Source of the DNA: Lacimicrobium sp. SS2-24
GTDB lineage: Bacteria > Pseudomonadota > Gammaproteobacteria > Enterobacterales > Alteromonadaceae
DNA: 64,000 nt
Assembly (NCBI RefSeq): GCF_002201535.1
Contig: NZ_NIWW01000001.1
Location: 730,933-794,932 of the forward strand
Direction of reading: 5' to 3'
Part shown: in pieces, positions 44,271-53,646 of the stretch
Layout: each line of letters opens with the position of its first letter
How positions within the stretch are numbered: position 1 is the stretch's first letter
Program-made: the position numbers and the translations under genes
Notes under the pieces: model-generated
Databases searched by the model: none
Seen by the model: only the letters and a program-made list of their open reading frames with translations
Told to the model about the DNA's origin: nothing

Positions 44271-46136
44271 ATGAAATTCAAACACTCACTGCTCGCCCTG
44301 TCATTAATGACCGTACTGGGCGGTTGTGCCCTTGAGGGCGATGATGGAGAACAGGGTGCACAGGGCCCAAGCGGACAACAGGGTCCCACTGGCGAGCAAG
44401 GGCCTGCGGGTGAAACGGGTAAGGGACTGCCCCGTGACCTGCGTATCGACGTGGTGGGACGTTTTGCCACCGGCGTTTACGGTAAATCTGCAGCAGAAAT
44501 TGTTCAGTTTCATCGTACCTCATCTTCTGCCTTTGCCATTAATGCCGACGCCAATCAGATTGAGGTGATTTCACTGGCTGCGATTCCTACTTCCGCCGTG
44601 GGTAATCCGTTAAATGATGAGAGCCTCTCTTCTGTGGCCTTTACCTTTCCTGCCAGTGTCAGTGTGGCCAACAGTGAGGGGACCACCTCGGAACTGGCCC
44701 TGGGTGAGGCTAACTCTCTTGCCATTAGTGGCGATATGTTGGCCATCGCCGTTGCCGGTGCTGAGAAAACTGCCACTGGTGCCGTCTTGTTTTATCAGTT
44801 GGATGCCTTAGGTGAAGGCACCTTTATCAAGGCTGTCGCCGCCGGTGCCCTGCCCGACATGATCACATTTACCCACGATGGCACTACCGTGCTGGTAGCC
44901 AATGAGGGAGAGCCCGACACCGATTACGCAGTCGATCCTGAAGGCTCTGTTTCTGTGATCGCGGTCAATGACGGTGTGCCTGCTGACCTGGCACAGACCA
45001 TTAATCTGACAACGGATATGATCTTCAGTAGCGATCTGCTGGACAGTGAAGACTACGACACCGAGGCCGAAAGACGGGCCTTACTGAATCAGGCGGGCGT
45101 TAAATTTGCCGGCCCGGATGGTACCACCGTCGCTCAGGATCTGGAGCCAGAGTACATCACGGTAGATGCTGACAATCACAGAGCCTTTGTCTCTTTGCAG
45201 GACAATAATGCCATTGGCATTCTCGATCTTGAAAACATGACCATCGAAGTCAAAGCGCTGGGTTTCAAAGACTGGGCGGACTATGACATTGACTTTACCA
45301 ACAAGGATGAAGTTCCCGCATTTCGCCGCTTGCCCGGGGTATACGGCATGTATCAGCCCGACTCCATCGCCGCGTATCAGTGGAATGGTGCCACATTTAT
45401 TGTGTCTGCCAACGAAGGGGACTCGCGGGACTGGGATGCCTATTCCGAAGAAGTTCGGGTCAAAGACATCATCGATCCGGATGAACTGAATATGCAACTC
45501 TCCACATCCTTGCAGGCCCTTTATGATGAAACCGGCGGTGATGATGGCCTGGGTCGACTGAAAGTTACCACGGTGCTGGGTGATGCTGACCAGGACGGTG
45601 TGTATGAAGCACTGTATGCCTATGGCGCCCGCTCTTTCTCTATCTGGGATCAGAATATCAATCTGGTCTATGACTCCGGGGATGAATTTGAAAAAATCAC
45701 CGCAGCAGTGCTGGGCAATGATTTCAATAGCGCCCATACCGAGAACAAAGGGGATAACCGCTCAGATGACAAAGGCGGTGAACCCGAAGCCATTGATGTG
45801 GGCGAGATTGAAGGCCGCACTTATGCGTTTATCGGCCAGGAACGCTCCGGTGATCTGTTTGTGTATGACGTCACCAACCCATTCCAGGCCACCTTTGTCA
45901 GCCACTACAACAACCGGGACTTCAATCTTTCCTTTGAGCTGGATGATGACCTGGCTGACCCCTGCGACGAAGCAGAAGGCATGGATTGCGAGCAGGTTGC
46001 CAATGCCGGCGACCTGGGTCCGGAAAGCATAAAGTTTGTGTCTGCCGACAACAGTCCCAATGGTAATGCCTTGTTGTTGATTGGCAACGAAGTCAGCGGC
46101 ACCGTCACTGTCTATCAGGTGACTGAAGTCGAGTAA
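44271..46136 (+). CDS. Lipoprotein with collagen-like linker and choice-of-anchor-I domain
   Basis: A 621-residue outer-surface or periplasmic lipoprotein. Signal sequence with lipobox LGGC (Cys19), then nine collagen-like Gly-X-Y triplets (about 28-54: GEQGAQGPSGQQGPTGEQG and on), then a large beta-rich domain of the choice-of-anchor-I type (alkaline-phosphatase-associated beta-propeller: VSLAAIPTSAVGNPLNDESL, GTTVLVANEGEPDTDY, GVYGMYQPDSIAAY, ANEGDSRDWDAY, GARSFSIWD, IGQERSGDLFVYDV, DLGPESIKFV). Many acidic clusters suggest calcium binding. The role is unknown; extracellular phosphatase or adhesion are the usual guesses. ATG 44271 follows AAGGAAAAC. Confidence 0.87.
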   Translation: MKFKHSLLALSLMTVLGGCALEGDDGEQGAQGPSGQQGPTGEQGPAGETGKGLPRDLRIDVVGRFATGVYGKSAAEIVQFHRTSSSAFAINADANQIEVISLAAIPTSAVGNPLNDESLSSVAFTFPASVSVANSEGTTSELALGEANSLAISGDMLAIAVAGAEKTATGAVLFYQLDALGEGTFIKAVAAGALPDMITFTHDGTTVLVANEGEPDTDYAVDPEGSVSVIAVNDGVPADLAQTINLTTDMIFSSDLLDSEDYDTEAERRALLNQAGVKFAGPDGTTVAQDLEPEYITVDADNHRAFVSLQDNNAIGILDLENMTIEVKALGFKDWADYDIDFTNKDEVPAFRRLPGVYGMYQPDSIAAYQWNGATFIVSANEGDSRDWDAYSEEVRVKDIIDPDELNMQLSTSLQALYDETGGDDGLGRLKVTTVLGDADQDGVYEALYAYGARSFSIWDQNINLVYDSGDEFEKITAAVLGNDFNSAHTENKGDNRSDDKGGEPEAIDVGEIEGRTYAFIGQERSGDLFVYDVTNPFQATFVSHYNNRDFNLSFELDDDLADPCDEAEGMDCEQVANAGDLGPESIKFVSADNSPNGNALLLIGNEVSGTVTVYQVTEVE

Positions 46137-46144
46137 GCCCCCCT

Positions 46145-46172
46145 GACAGAGGCTGCATAAGCGGCCTCTGTC
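46145..46172 (+). terminator. Hairpin after the choice-of-anchor-I gene
   Basis: GACAGAGGC and GCCTCTGTC form a perfect 9-bp stem around a 10-base loop. It is followed by TCCTC rather than a T-run, so it may terminate weakly or stabilise the mRNA end. Confidence 0.5.
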
Positions 46173-46237
46173 TCCTCAGCACGAAAAATATATGCTACTC
46201 TCATGGCTTCGTCGCCACTTCACTTTGTTTCCCGATT

Positions 46238-46858
46238 TTGACAGCACAACCTCCTTATAAAAACACTCCAAAGGGTTTTACCCAACGCACCGCTCAGGGC
46301 ATATTAAACCTGACTGGCTGGCAGCTTTCCCCGTTTCCCGAGCTTAATCAGGCTGTGGTGGTGGGCGGTCCGCACACATCCAACTGGGATGGCATACTCG
46401 GTATTCTCTCTGCTGCGGCGTTAGGCGTGCACAGTAAAGTCATGATCAAAAGCAATTTGTTTAAGTGGCCCTTAGGCCCTGTACTGAAAAAGCTGGGTGG
46501 CATTCCCATCGATCGCAGCAAGAATACCGGCGTGGTAGAACAGGCGGCGAATCTTTTCAGCGAATATCAGAAGCTGGTGTTAATCGTCACCCCTGAAGGT
46601 ACCCGAACCCGCGCTGCTCGCTGGAAGACCGGCTTTTATCATATTGCCAATACCGCGTGTGTTCCCATTGTGTTAGCCACAGCCGATTATGTGAAAAAAC
46701 AGGTTTCTTTTCCTCTGGTTCTGCAACCGAGCGGAAACCTGCAAAGCGATCTTGAGACGATGTATGAATGCTTCGCCAGCGTCATCCCCCGCCACCCGCA
46801 CAAGCTCTCAGCTCCGGTCAGAAGGCTCTGGGACGCAAGACACCACGAAGGGTCATGA
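46238..46858 (+). CDS. Lysophospholipid acyltransferase family protein (PlsC-like)
   Basis: A 206-residue acyltransferase. Motif I is GGPHTSNWDG (the H-x5-D form, HTSNWD), motif II is KKLGGIPIDRSKNTG, motif III is VTPEGTRTRAARWKTGFYHI and motif IV is VPIVLATAD. These are the four blocks of 1-acylglycerol-3-phosphate acyltransferase-type enzymes; this shorter subfamily lacks membrane helices. The only in-frame start before motif I is the TTG at 46238, with no evident ribosome site, so the start is uncertain. It overlaps the sprT-like gene by four bases (ATGA). Confidence 0.88.
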   Translation: MTAQPPYKNTPKGFTQRTAQGILNLTGWQLSPFPELNQAVVVGGPHTSNWDGILGILSAAALGVHSKVMIKSNLFKWPLGPVLKKLGGIPIDRSKNTGVVEQAANLFSEYQKLVLIVTPEGTRTRAARWKTGFYHIANTACVPIVLATADYVKKQVSFPLVLQPSGNLQSDLETMYECFASVIPRHPHKLSAPVRRLWDARHHEGS

Positions 46859-47361
46859 CTAAACTCAGCAGTGCCATACAGCAGCAGGCCGCTGCGCGCT
46901 TACATCAGGCTATTTCCCAGGCAGAGCAATGCTTAGGGATATCTCTGCCAATACCTCTTTTACGCTTTAATCAGCGAGGTCGTATCGCTGGCAGTGCAAG
47001 ATTGAAAGACTACGAGATTCGTCTGAACCCGGTGCTGTTGGCTGAGAATACCGAGGAGTTCATGCGTGAAGTGATCCCCCATGAACTCTGCCACTTGTTG
47101 GTGTGGCGTCTGTATTGTCGGGGCATGCGCACTCGCAGTGTGAAACCCCATGGAAAGGAATGGAAAACATTGATGCGGGATATTTTTGGCCTGCAGGGGA
47201 AAGCCTGCCACCAGATGGACATTGACAGTGTACAGGGTCGACAATTCGATTATCGATGCGAGTGCGGGCCGTTAAAGTTAACGATCAGACGCCATAACAA
47301 CGTACTCAAAGGCGTTCGCTACATTTGCCGGGCCTGCAAGCATCCTCTGCAGGCCCTTTAA
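46855..47361 (+). CDS. sprT: SprT-family zinc metalloprotease-like protein
   Basis: A 168-residue cytoplasmic protein. The zinc motif HELCH occurs in REVIPHELCHLLVWRLY, with a further ligand in KPHGKEWKTLM; the C-terminal zinc ribbon has YRCECG and YICRACKHPL. This is the SprT/Spartan-like architecture; eukaryotic relatives cleave DNA-protein crosslinks, and the bacterial role is poorly known. The ATG at 46855 overlaps the previous gene's TGA, indicating coupling; the frame extends back to 46768 inside the acyltransferase. It converges on a chemoreceptor gene. Confidence 0.92.
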   Translation: MTKLSSAIQQQAAARLHQAISQAEQCLGISLPIPLLRFNQRGRIAGSARLKDYEIRLNPVLLAENTEEFMREVIPHELCHLLVWRLYCRGMRTRSVKPHGKEWKTLMRDIFGLQGKACHQMDIDSVQGRQFDYRCECGPLKLTIRRHNNVLKGVRYICRACKHPLQAL

Positions 47362-47376
47362 ATTTATTCCCAGATC

Positions 47377-49023
47377 TTAACTGAGTCTGAAGTGACCCAC
47401 CTGTTTATGCAGGCTCAGGGCTAATTTATCTAGCGCCTCCACAGACTGATTGTTTTGTGTCAGCGCCTGTTGTGACTGTTCAATCATATCGCTCAACCCC
47501 TGCATTTTCTCCAACAGACTTTTGACCTCTTCAACTTGTTCATTGGAGACCGACACCACATCAGCCACGCGCGTCTGAGAATCTCTCGCCTGTTGCTCAA
47601 TGGTAGACAATAGCTCTCTGGATTTGTCGCCAAGCGTCTTACTGTGTTCAATTTGTGGCAAGGTCTTTTCCATCGCCGACACAGAGCTGCTAGTTTGAGC
47701 AAGAACATCAGACAACACCGTCTCAATTTCTCCAGTTGCTTCACCGGTGCGCTTAGCCAGGGTACGTACTTCATCTGCGACAACCGCAAAACCGCGACCT
47801 GACTCTCCCGCTCTCGCCGCTTCGATGGCCGCATTTAATGCCAGCAGGTTGGTTTGTTCTGATATACCGCTGATCACATTGGTGATGTTGGAAATGGACT
47901 CCGTTCGCTGATGTAATTTGCGAATTTGTTCCACTGCATCACTGACGGCCACTAAGATCTTTTCAATTTCTGCAGCGGTTTCGTTTATGGTTTCACGACC
48001 ACTCTCTGCAGAGCTGAGCGTAGAAGCGGAGTTAGCGGCAGTTTGTTCGAGTAAATCAGAGACGCTATATATTTGTTCTCTGACCCGCTCGAGACTATCG
48101 GCTACCTGCTGACTCCCCTGCCCCTGTTCTCCTGACAAGCTAAGCAACTGTCTGGAATTGTCGGCTACCTGACGGGTTTGCTGGTGGACATCTGATGCCG
48201 ATGAGGTAATTCCTGAGACCGTTTCGCGCAGTATGCTCTGCATGTGTGCCAGATACCCCAGCACACTCTTGCTGTAGCTCGTGTCGATATTTCGACTCAA
48301 ATCACCTTCAGCAACAGCCGAAAGACTGTGGTTGACTGTCTCTGGCTCACCGCCCAATGAGCGATACAGGCCACTGCTCAATATAATCGCCACAATAAGC
48401 CCCACGACAACCGCCATCGCCAACAGCCCAAGCATCAGTAAAGAGAAACCACTGGCCTCTGTGCGGACTTCTTGCGTCATGCGCTGATTTTGCTGTTCCT
48501 GGTAATCTATAAACTCATTAATCACCGCCAGCCACTCAATAAATAGCTCTTTACCGGTATCCAGCAGAAGATTCCTGGCCTGCTCTGTCTGCTCTGCTTT
48601 GCGCAGGCTGATGAGTTCTTCAATCACTGGCAGCGTGCGTTTTTCAATGGATTTGATGGATTCAAGGATATCTTTCTCTGTACGGGTACTTCCCTCACGC
48701 ATCAACCCGTCGAGGGGGCCGGCAGAGTCTGTGTAAAACTTCTCTAACCGCCGAATCTCCGATTCTGACTCACTTATCTCACCATTATTGCGCGCCATGA
48801 CAATGTCTCGCACCGCAATGGCCCGGTCATGCACACTGCCTCTGAAGTTGATCGCGTGACGCTGTTTCACTGCGTTAACCTCGGTCATTTCAGTCAATGT
48901 GGTATCAATGTAATCAACATTGTTGATACCCACAGCGGTCACGATAACCATTATCGTCAATACCAGACCAAACCCCATGAAGAGTCGGGTACGTACCGTG
49001 AGCGAAGAAAACCAGTCAGTCAT
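47377..49023 (-). CDS. Methyl-accepting chemotaxis protein with four-helix-bundle sensor
   Basis: A 548-residue chemoreceptor. A first membrane helix near 12-30 ([19 protein letters not shown]) is followed by a periplasmic helical sensor (about 31-190) of the Tar/4HB-MCP type, with the pattern [21 protein letters not shown]. The second helix lies near 193-215 ([20 protein letters not shown]), then HAMP and a long signalling domain with the hairpin tip [19 protein letters not shown] and [20 protein letters not shown]. No C-terminal CheR-binding pentapeptide (it ends VGHFRLS). Ligand unknown. Single gene. Confidence 0.94.
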   Translation of the reverse strand: MTDWFSSLTVRTRLFMGFGLVLTIMVIVTAVGINNVDYIDTTLTEMTEVNAVKQRHAINFRGSVHDRAIAVRDIVMARNNGEISESESEIRRLEKFYTDSAGPLDGLMREGSTRTEKDILESIKSIEKRTLPVIEELISLRKAEQTEQARNLLLDTGKELFIEWLAVINEFIDYQEQQNQRMTQEVRTEASGFSLLMLGLLAMAVVVGLIVAIILSSGLYRSLGGEPETVNHSLSAVAEGDLSRNIDTSYSKSVLGYLAHMQSILRETVSGITSSASDVHQQTRQVADNSRQLLSLSGEQGQGSQQVADSLERVREQIYSVSDLLEQTAANSASTLSSAESGRETINETAAEIEKILVAVSDAVEQIRKLHQRTESISNITNVISGISEQTNLLALNAAIEAARAGESGRGFAVVADEVRTLAKRTGEATGEIETVLSDVLAQTSSSVSAMEKTLPQIEHSKTLGDKSRELLSTIEQQARDSQTRVADVVSVSNEQVEEVKSLLEKMQGLSDMIEQSQQALTQNNQSVEALDKLALSLHKQVGHFRLS

Positions 49024-49173
49024 AATCTCTACTTATCACACAATCAAATAAGATTGATATAGTAGAGCAATAAATATACTTACACCTAATCGATAAAATA
49101 GATTTTTAGTATCTGATAATCCGCACCCCGTAGCTGAGACGAAATGCGCCTGATCACCATCTTGTCTCTTGGG

Positions 49174-50400
49174 TTATGATTTACGGTTTTTCGCCTCTAT
49201 CCACTGCGCCATATACTGCGTGCTCTTCATACTATGATGACGCAACATGGCACCATAGAAGTTATCCAGACGATGCTGCTCCAGGTTAGCTGACAGCTGC
49301 TCTATTCGTTGGGTCAAATGCGCACTGTGCTCTTTTTCACTGAATCGTTTGGCGACCATTTCACTGGCATTATGGCTCAGTGGTTGCCATATCTGTGGCT
49401 GCTGATACAGCTCCACCGCCTTACGCACAAACTCATCGGCGCTATCAGCTACCAGCAAACCAGAACGGCAATCGCCATAAAGTCCCTCCGCACCGATGCT
49501 GGTGGTCACCGACGGTGTCCCCGTCTGCGCCGCATCGATCAGCTTTCCCTTCAGGCCTGCCCCGAATCGAAGTGGCGCCAGCATCACGCGACTCTTCGCC
49601 ACCACGCTAAGCGCATCTTCGGCCCAGCCTTTTACCACAAAACCCTTCGCGGGATGATGTAACTGCGTGGCCTTAGGCGGCGGATACGCTCCATAAACAT
49701 GCAGTTCGGCCTCTGGCAATTGCCGGCGAATCTCAGGCCACAAAATGGATCGTAAATACTGAACCGCGTCCCAGTTAGGGCCATGACGAAAGTTGCCGAT
49801 GCTAACAAAGTGCTGACGCTTCTCAAAAGAAAGCGTCTGAGACTGTGCCGCCCCATCGAGCATAAAAGGGCAATAATGAAGCTGGCTTTGCGGCACCCTG
49901 AACCATTGCTGCAACCAGGCCATCTCATACTCAGAGATAATCAGACTGAGATCGCAACGCAGAATGGCGGCAATCTCCCGAATGGCCACGTCAGAGTAGA
50001 TATGGCGCTGATCGATGTCACATTGTTGCTTAAGCGCCTGATGACGGGCGTGACGCAAACAATGAAGATCCTCCGTATCCAGAATCCTCAGTGTCTCGGG
50101 ACAGAATTTCTCCACCCGCCAGCCAAATTGCTCTTCCATCATAAAGCGATCAAACATCACGATATCTGGTTGCATCTGTGCGATCAGTTGATCAAAAGAA
50201 CTACAGTTAAGCGCCAGAGACAATGCCTCTACACCCATGTCAGCCAAATCTATGGCATGGGGGCTGGTCTGTGCCGGTGAACCATATTTGACCCGAAAGC
50301 CCTGATGCTGAAAATGCCGGATGAGCTGTAACATACGGCTGCCTGCCGCCGAAGACGACGGTTCAGGCCAGACGTAACCAATAATCAATAGTGTTTTCAT
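49174..50400 (-). CDS. Family 4-like glycosyltransferase
   Basis: A protein of about 408 residues with a GT-B fold. The N-terminal Rossmann part starts at MKTLLIIGYVWPEPSSSAAG with SRMLQLIRHF; the C-terminal donor-binding half has VSIGNFRHGPNWDAVQYL, LHVYGAYPP, VKGWAEDALSVVAKSRVML and APLRFGAGLKGKLIDAAQTG, where the acidic/Lys cluster resembles the nucleotide-sugar site of GT4 enzymes. An ATG at 50418 is also possible; neither has a good ribosome site. The acceptor is unknown and no polysaccharide cluster is adjacent, so it may act on a protein or a small glycan. Confidence 0.83.
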   Translation of the reverse strand: MKTLLIIGYVWPEPSSSAAGSRMLQLIRHFQHQGFRVKYGSPAQTSPHAIDLADMGVEALSLALNCSSFDQLIAQMQPDIVMFDRFMMEEQFGWRVEKFCPETLRILDTEDLHCLRHARHQALKQQCDIDQRHIYSDVAIREIAAILRCDLSLIISEYEMAWLQQWFRVPQSQLHYCPFMLDGAAQSQTLSFEKRQHFVSIGNFRHGPNWDAVQYLRSILWPEIRRQLPEAELHVYGAYPPPKATQLHHPAKGFVVKGWAEDALSVVAKSRVMLAPLRFGAGLKGKLIDAAQTGTPSVTTSIGAEGLYGDCRSGLLVADSADEFVRKAVELYQQPQIWQPLSHNASEMVAKRFSEKEHSAHLTQRIEQLSANLEQHRLDNFYGAMLRHHSMKSTQYMAQWIEAKNRKS

Positions 50401-50466
50401 GGGCAGGATTATACTCATACCGGCGCATAAGTAACCCGATTACGGGCCTTTATAGGAGAATTTGTA

Positions 50467-50818
50467 ATGGTACCGGGCAAGACTGCTAAAAGCAGAACAT
50501 CAGGGTAAAACCACCTTATGGCGGCTGTTTGAGCAACTGCGGGATTATATTACCGGCCTTGTAGGGGACGTTGAAATGGTCCCCAAAAAAGCGGCGGTGT
50601 GCTTCAGACGAAAACGACAGGTTGCGTTGATACAACCGTCCACCAAAACGCGCCCGGATCTGGGCCTCAAACTGGACAATACGCCGGTGCATGAGCGCCT
50701 GGAGGGATCCGGCCCCTTTGCCAGCATGTGTACGCTCCGCATTCAAATCAGTGAATCGTCGCCCCCTGACCAAAGTGTGCTGGACTGGATCAAAAAGGCT
50801 TGTGAACAGGCTGGCTAG
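50467..50818 (+). pseudogene. DUF5655-like gene with an apparent +1 frameshift near its start
   Basis: A good ribosome site (AGGAGA) and ATG at 50467 open a frame that stops after 13 codons (TAA at 50506). The conserved protein is read in the +1 frame from about 50486 onward without its own start codon: AEHQGKTTLWRLFEQLRDYI, then VPKKAAVCFRRKRQVALIQP and a C-terminal DWIKKACEQAG ending at TAG 50816-50818. Removing one A from the AAAA at about 50487-50490 joins the two frames as MVPGKTAK-AEHQG. The middle resembles the DUF5655 domain (helix, then 'K..V.F.....A.I.P..')—a moderate match. A sequencing error, true pseudogene or recoding event cannot be separated. An ATG at 50576 would give only the last 80 residues. 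Confidence 0.6.
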
Positions 50819-52311
50819 TCAGGGGCAATGGCTGTTGATTGAATATGAATAGGGTCTGACGTTGCCGCCGTCTGGTAAAGGGCATCTCGTTTTTGCCACC
50901 AGTGCTCGGCCAGATCTGCCCTGCCCTGATGCTCGAGAGCCTGTGCAATATTGATATACGCCGGTAACCATTGACGTTTATCTGCCAGTTGCTGCTGCCA
51001 AAGCTTCAGATACAACGGCGGGATATAGGCCTGATCGTGGTATTCCATAAAGGTCAGCCGGTCACTGGCCTTATACGCCTGCAGAGGGTGATTATTACAG
51101 GTACGGGATTTTGCCAGCCGCCAGTCCATTGCGGTCTCACGCCATTTATCCAGATGATCCGATAAGGCCTCTTCTGAATGCGTAAAAATCAGGTTAGGTG
51201 GCTGACGATGAGGATGACAAATCTGTTCTGCCAGTTCAGAGGACAAGGGGTATTCATCCACGAAGCCGGCAAAGTGGGCCAGTTCATGCACAAAAACTGA
51301 ATAGCCGTCGGTCAAATCCAGATACATGATGCCATTATGAACATTTGCCTTGCCCAGTGGTGCCAGCACAAGAAGATGCGTAAGCCGGTCATCTAATGGT
51401 AATTCCGCCAGCCTGGCTTCATCACAGCCCAGTCGATGACGTCCCTGCCAATTGGCATCACAGTTGAGTCGATCATCCCCCAACCAGATGGGTTTAAGTA
51501 AACAAATGGGCAATTCACTTAAGCGGGGATCATCGTGATAGGTCTGCGCCAGAGACTGTAACTGACGCATATTTTCAAGTGACGTCACCACAGGCTGAAT
51601 CTGCATTTCACATTGGCGTCCATTAGTCATCACGGATGCTGGCCCTGGGCCTACCGCCTGGGGCCCTGGCCAGTATTTTTTAATCAGCTCTACATAGTCT
51701 TGTGCTTCGCCTACCCCAAACTCACTGGCCCTGACAAAGGCCTCTCGGGCCAGTTGATAATCACCCTGTCGCCATAGCTGTCTGGCGTGTATCAGTGCGC
51801 TGGGGCCATGGCGCAGAGCGGCCTGTTCAAGCCAGGGCCTGGCCTGCTCTGGTTCGTCCTGATGCAGGTACCATTGATACAAGGCTACCATGGCGGGAAG
51901 ATATTGCTGATAGGCGGCACGTTGTAAAAGCTCTACCCGCTTGAGAGTTGAGTCGCTCAGCAGCGCCAGTTCATATTGTGCTTTTGCATGTCCGCCCGCA
52001 GCGGCTTGATGTAACAATTCCGTATGACGCTCCTCATCCTCTTCATTGAGCGCCAGAAGATAATATGCCCGGGCATCACCGGCCTCAGCCACCAGCTCCA
52101 GCCAGTACTCATCCTGGTTTTCACGGGCATAACGGGATAAGGCGGAAAGGGCTTCATCGGAGCCTAACATCACCCCTAGGTACAAGGTATGAGGCGAAGA
52201 GGTATGTTGCAGCAGTATAGGTAAATAGCGCTGACCACTGGATACCAGCAGTATCACAGCCAGTGCGGTTAATAGGGGCAGTCGCAGGGTGTTAAACATC
52301 TTCTTGCCCAT
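50815..52311 (-). CDS. Membrane-anchored Sel1/TPR-repeat protein with M64-like metallopeptidase domain
   Basis: A 498-residue protein: an N-terminal membrane anchor or signal (LPLLTALAVILLVSSGQRYL), Sel1/TPR-like helical repeats over about 45-215 (AGDARAYYLLALNEEDEE, AAAGGHAKAQYELALL, ALRHGPSALIHARQLWRQG), then a domain of about 230 residues with HELAHFAGFVDEY near 350. The pattern HExxHxxGxxDEY matches the M64-type zinc peptidase site. Four or more cysteines are in this part. It starts directly at the stop codon of the upstream nlpI gene (TAA then ATG), so the two are translationally coupled. A periplasmic peptidase guided by its own repeats or by NlpI is a reasonable guess, not shown. Confidence 0.82.
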   Translation of the reverse strand: MGKKMFNTLRLPLLTALAVILLVSSGQRYLPILLQHTSSPHTLYLGVMLGSDEALSALSRYARENQDEYWLELVAEAGDARAYYLLALNEEDEERHTELLHQAAAGGHAKAQYELALLSDSTLKRVELLQRAAYQQYLPAMVALYQWYLHQDEPEQARPWLEQAALRHGPSALIHARQLWRQGDYQLAREAFVRASEFGVGEAQDYVELIKKYWPGPQAVGPGPASVMTNGRQCEMQIQPVVTSLENMRQLQSLAQTYHDDPRLSELPICLLKPIWLGDDRLNCDANWQGRHRLGCDEARLAELPLDDRLTHLLVLAPLGKANVHNGIMYLDLTDGYSVFVHELAHFAGFVDEYPLSSELAEQICHPHRQPPNLIFTHSEEALSDHLDKWRETAMDWRLAKSRTCNNHPLQAYKASDRLTFMEYHDQAYIPPLYLKLWQQQLADKRQWLPAYINIAQALEHQGRADLAEHWWQKRDALYQTAATSDPIHIQSTAIAPD

Positions 52312-53211
52312 TTAACGACGGGGTCCGGCTAGCACATCCTCGCGGATCAGCTCCAATTCAAGCCGGGCGTAGCGATGCTCAACAAACTCAAAGACATTGG
52401 TGCTTAATGACAACTTAAAGTAGTTTGAGGCCACGGCCGTTTCACCCCGTGCAACATGGTATTTTCCGAGGTAAAAATAGGCCTCACACAAGCGGTTGGC
52501 CAGCTCTCGCTGATTTTCAACGCCCACCAGTAAACCAGACAGCAGTTTTCGCTCAGAGATATTGCCCAGATACAAATCCACCAGTTGCGTTGCCCAGTTT
52601 TCTTGCGGTAACTGCGCCCGACTGTCAGCCAGGTTTCTGCGGGCCTGTTCATAGTCCACTTCTGATTCGGCAATAAAAGTCCAAAGCACACGGTAAGGAT
52701 CCTGCTCGTCTTTTTTATGGTACTGATGCAGATCGTCAATCGCCAGTTCCGGGCGGCCACCATAGTACAGCGCGATACCGCGGTTCAAGTAGGCATAATC
52801 ATGGTCAGGATCGATTTCCAGGGTGGCATCAAACGACTCATACGCGCGGATAAATTCGCGGTTCTGTGTGTGTTGAATACCCAGATAGTTATAGGCTTCT
52901 GCCATATCTGGCTTAAGTTTAAGTGCCATGGAAAAATCGAACTGGGCAAGCCCTGATAAACCAACACTGTCGTACAGCGTGCCACGCTGATAAAGCAAAT
53001 CGGCGCGCTGACTGTCATTCAGCTCCACCTGTCCCAGAATCTGATTGTAACGGGCCAGCGCCATCTGACTGCGCATATTGGCAGGCAGTGGCTCCACCAG
53101 AACCAGGTTGCCCATCTGCCCATTGCCATACTGATGTGAGTTTATCGACGTGCAGGCTGCTGTTAACAGCAACAAAGTCAGCATGAGAAGCGTTCTGTAA
53201 CATTGCATCAT
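52312..53211 (-). CDS. nlpI: Lipoprotein NlpI, TPR adaptor protein
   Basis: A 299-residue outer-membrane lipoprotein with lipobox TAAC (near residue 20). TPR repeats occupy about 60-200 (ADLLYQRGTLYDSVGLSGLA, PDMAEAYNYLGIQHTQNRE, DHDYAYLNRGIALYYGGRPE) and the C-terminal helical part ends the protein. In E. coli NlpI is an adaptor that presents peptidoglycan hydrolases such as MepS to the Prc protease. The position downstream of pnp matches E. coli. Start choices are TTG 53214, ATG 53211 or ATG 53208, with no strong ribosome site. Confidence 0.92.
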   Translation of the reverse strand: MMQCYRTLLMLTLLLLTAACTSINSHQYGNGQMGNLVLVEPLPANMRSQMALARYNQILGQVELNDSQRADLLYQRGTLYDSVGLSGLAQFDFSMALKLKPDMAEAYNYLGIQHTQNREFIRAYESFDATLEIDPDHDYAYLNRGIALYYGGRPELAIDDLHQYHKKDEQDPYRVLWTFIAESEVDYEQARRNLADSRAQLPQENWATQLVDLYLGNISERKLLSGLLVGVENQRELANRLCEAYFYLGKYHVARGETAVASNYFKLSLSTNVFEFVEHRYARLELELIREDVLAGPRR

Positions 53212-53577
53212 CAATCGGTGCGCCTGTTCTTGTATGAAAAAAAGTCTGCGTTAATCATGCCGTCCATATCGTGGCAACGTTCTGTTACCTCATCCCGGGG
53301 TGTCAGACTCGGTCATAGTGCCCCGCCCTGCGTACAGCTGCGCGGTGCCCGATATCTGTCAACGGCGTGACTGGCGCGAAAACCTATAGGTCAACACAGT
53401 GAATAGTGTCACTATATCGGCTGCAAAGGTAAAGAAAATTAGTGTATCAAAGTTTAGGGCATAGGCGCACCGTCGGATAAACAAAGGTGCGCTGGTTTGA
53501 CTAAAAAACGATAGGGTTGCCTGGCAAACAGGCCCACAGGTAACAATCTAAGGCCGCTTTGAACGTCTGGTTAGTGC
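53212..53577. other. Gene-free region between pnp and nlpI
   Basis: About 365 bases without a gene. It contains an inverted repeat GCGCACC...GGTGCGC (53465-53471 with 53486-53492) and a short palindrome TAGTGTCACTA near 53407. The nlpI promoter must be here, since a strong terminator follows pnp. Confidence 0.45.
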
Positions 53578-53608
53578 AAAAAAAAATGGCACCCGGTTGG
53601 GTGCCATT
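53578..53608 (-). terminator. Rho-independent terminator of pnp
   Basis: Read on the minus strand, AATGGCACCC and GGGTGCCATT form a 10-bp stem with loop AACC, followed by a run of about nine T. Confidence 0.92.
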
Positions 53609-53646
53609 CTCTTAATCAGGGTTTAGCGGCTTTAACCGCGTTGACC

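Noticed and set aside
45081-45737. 218-codon frame antisense to the choice-of-anchor-I gene
   Set aside because: Shadow of a well-supported gene; no start signal or recognisable protein.
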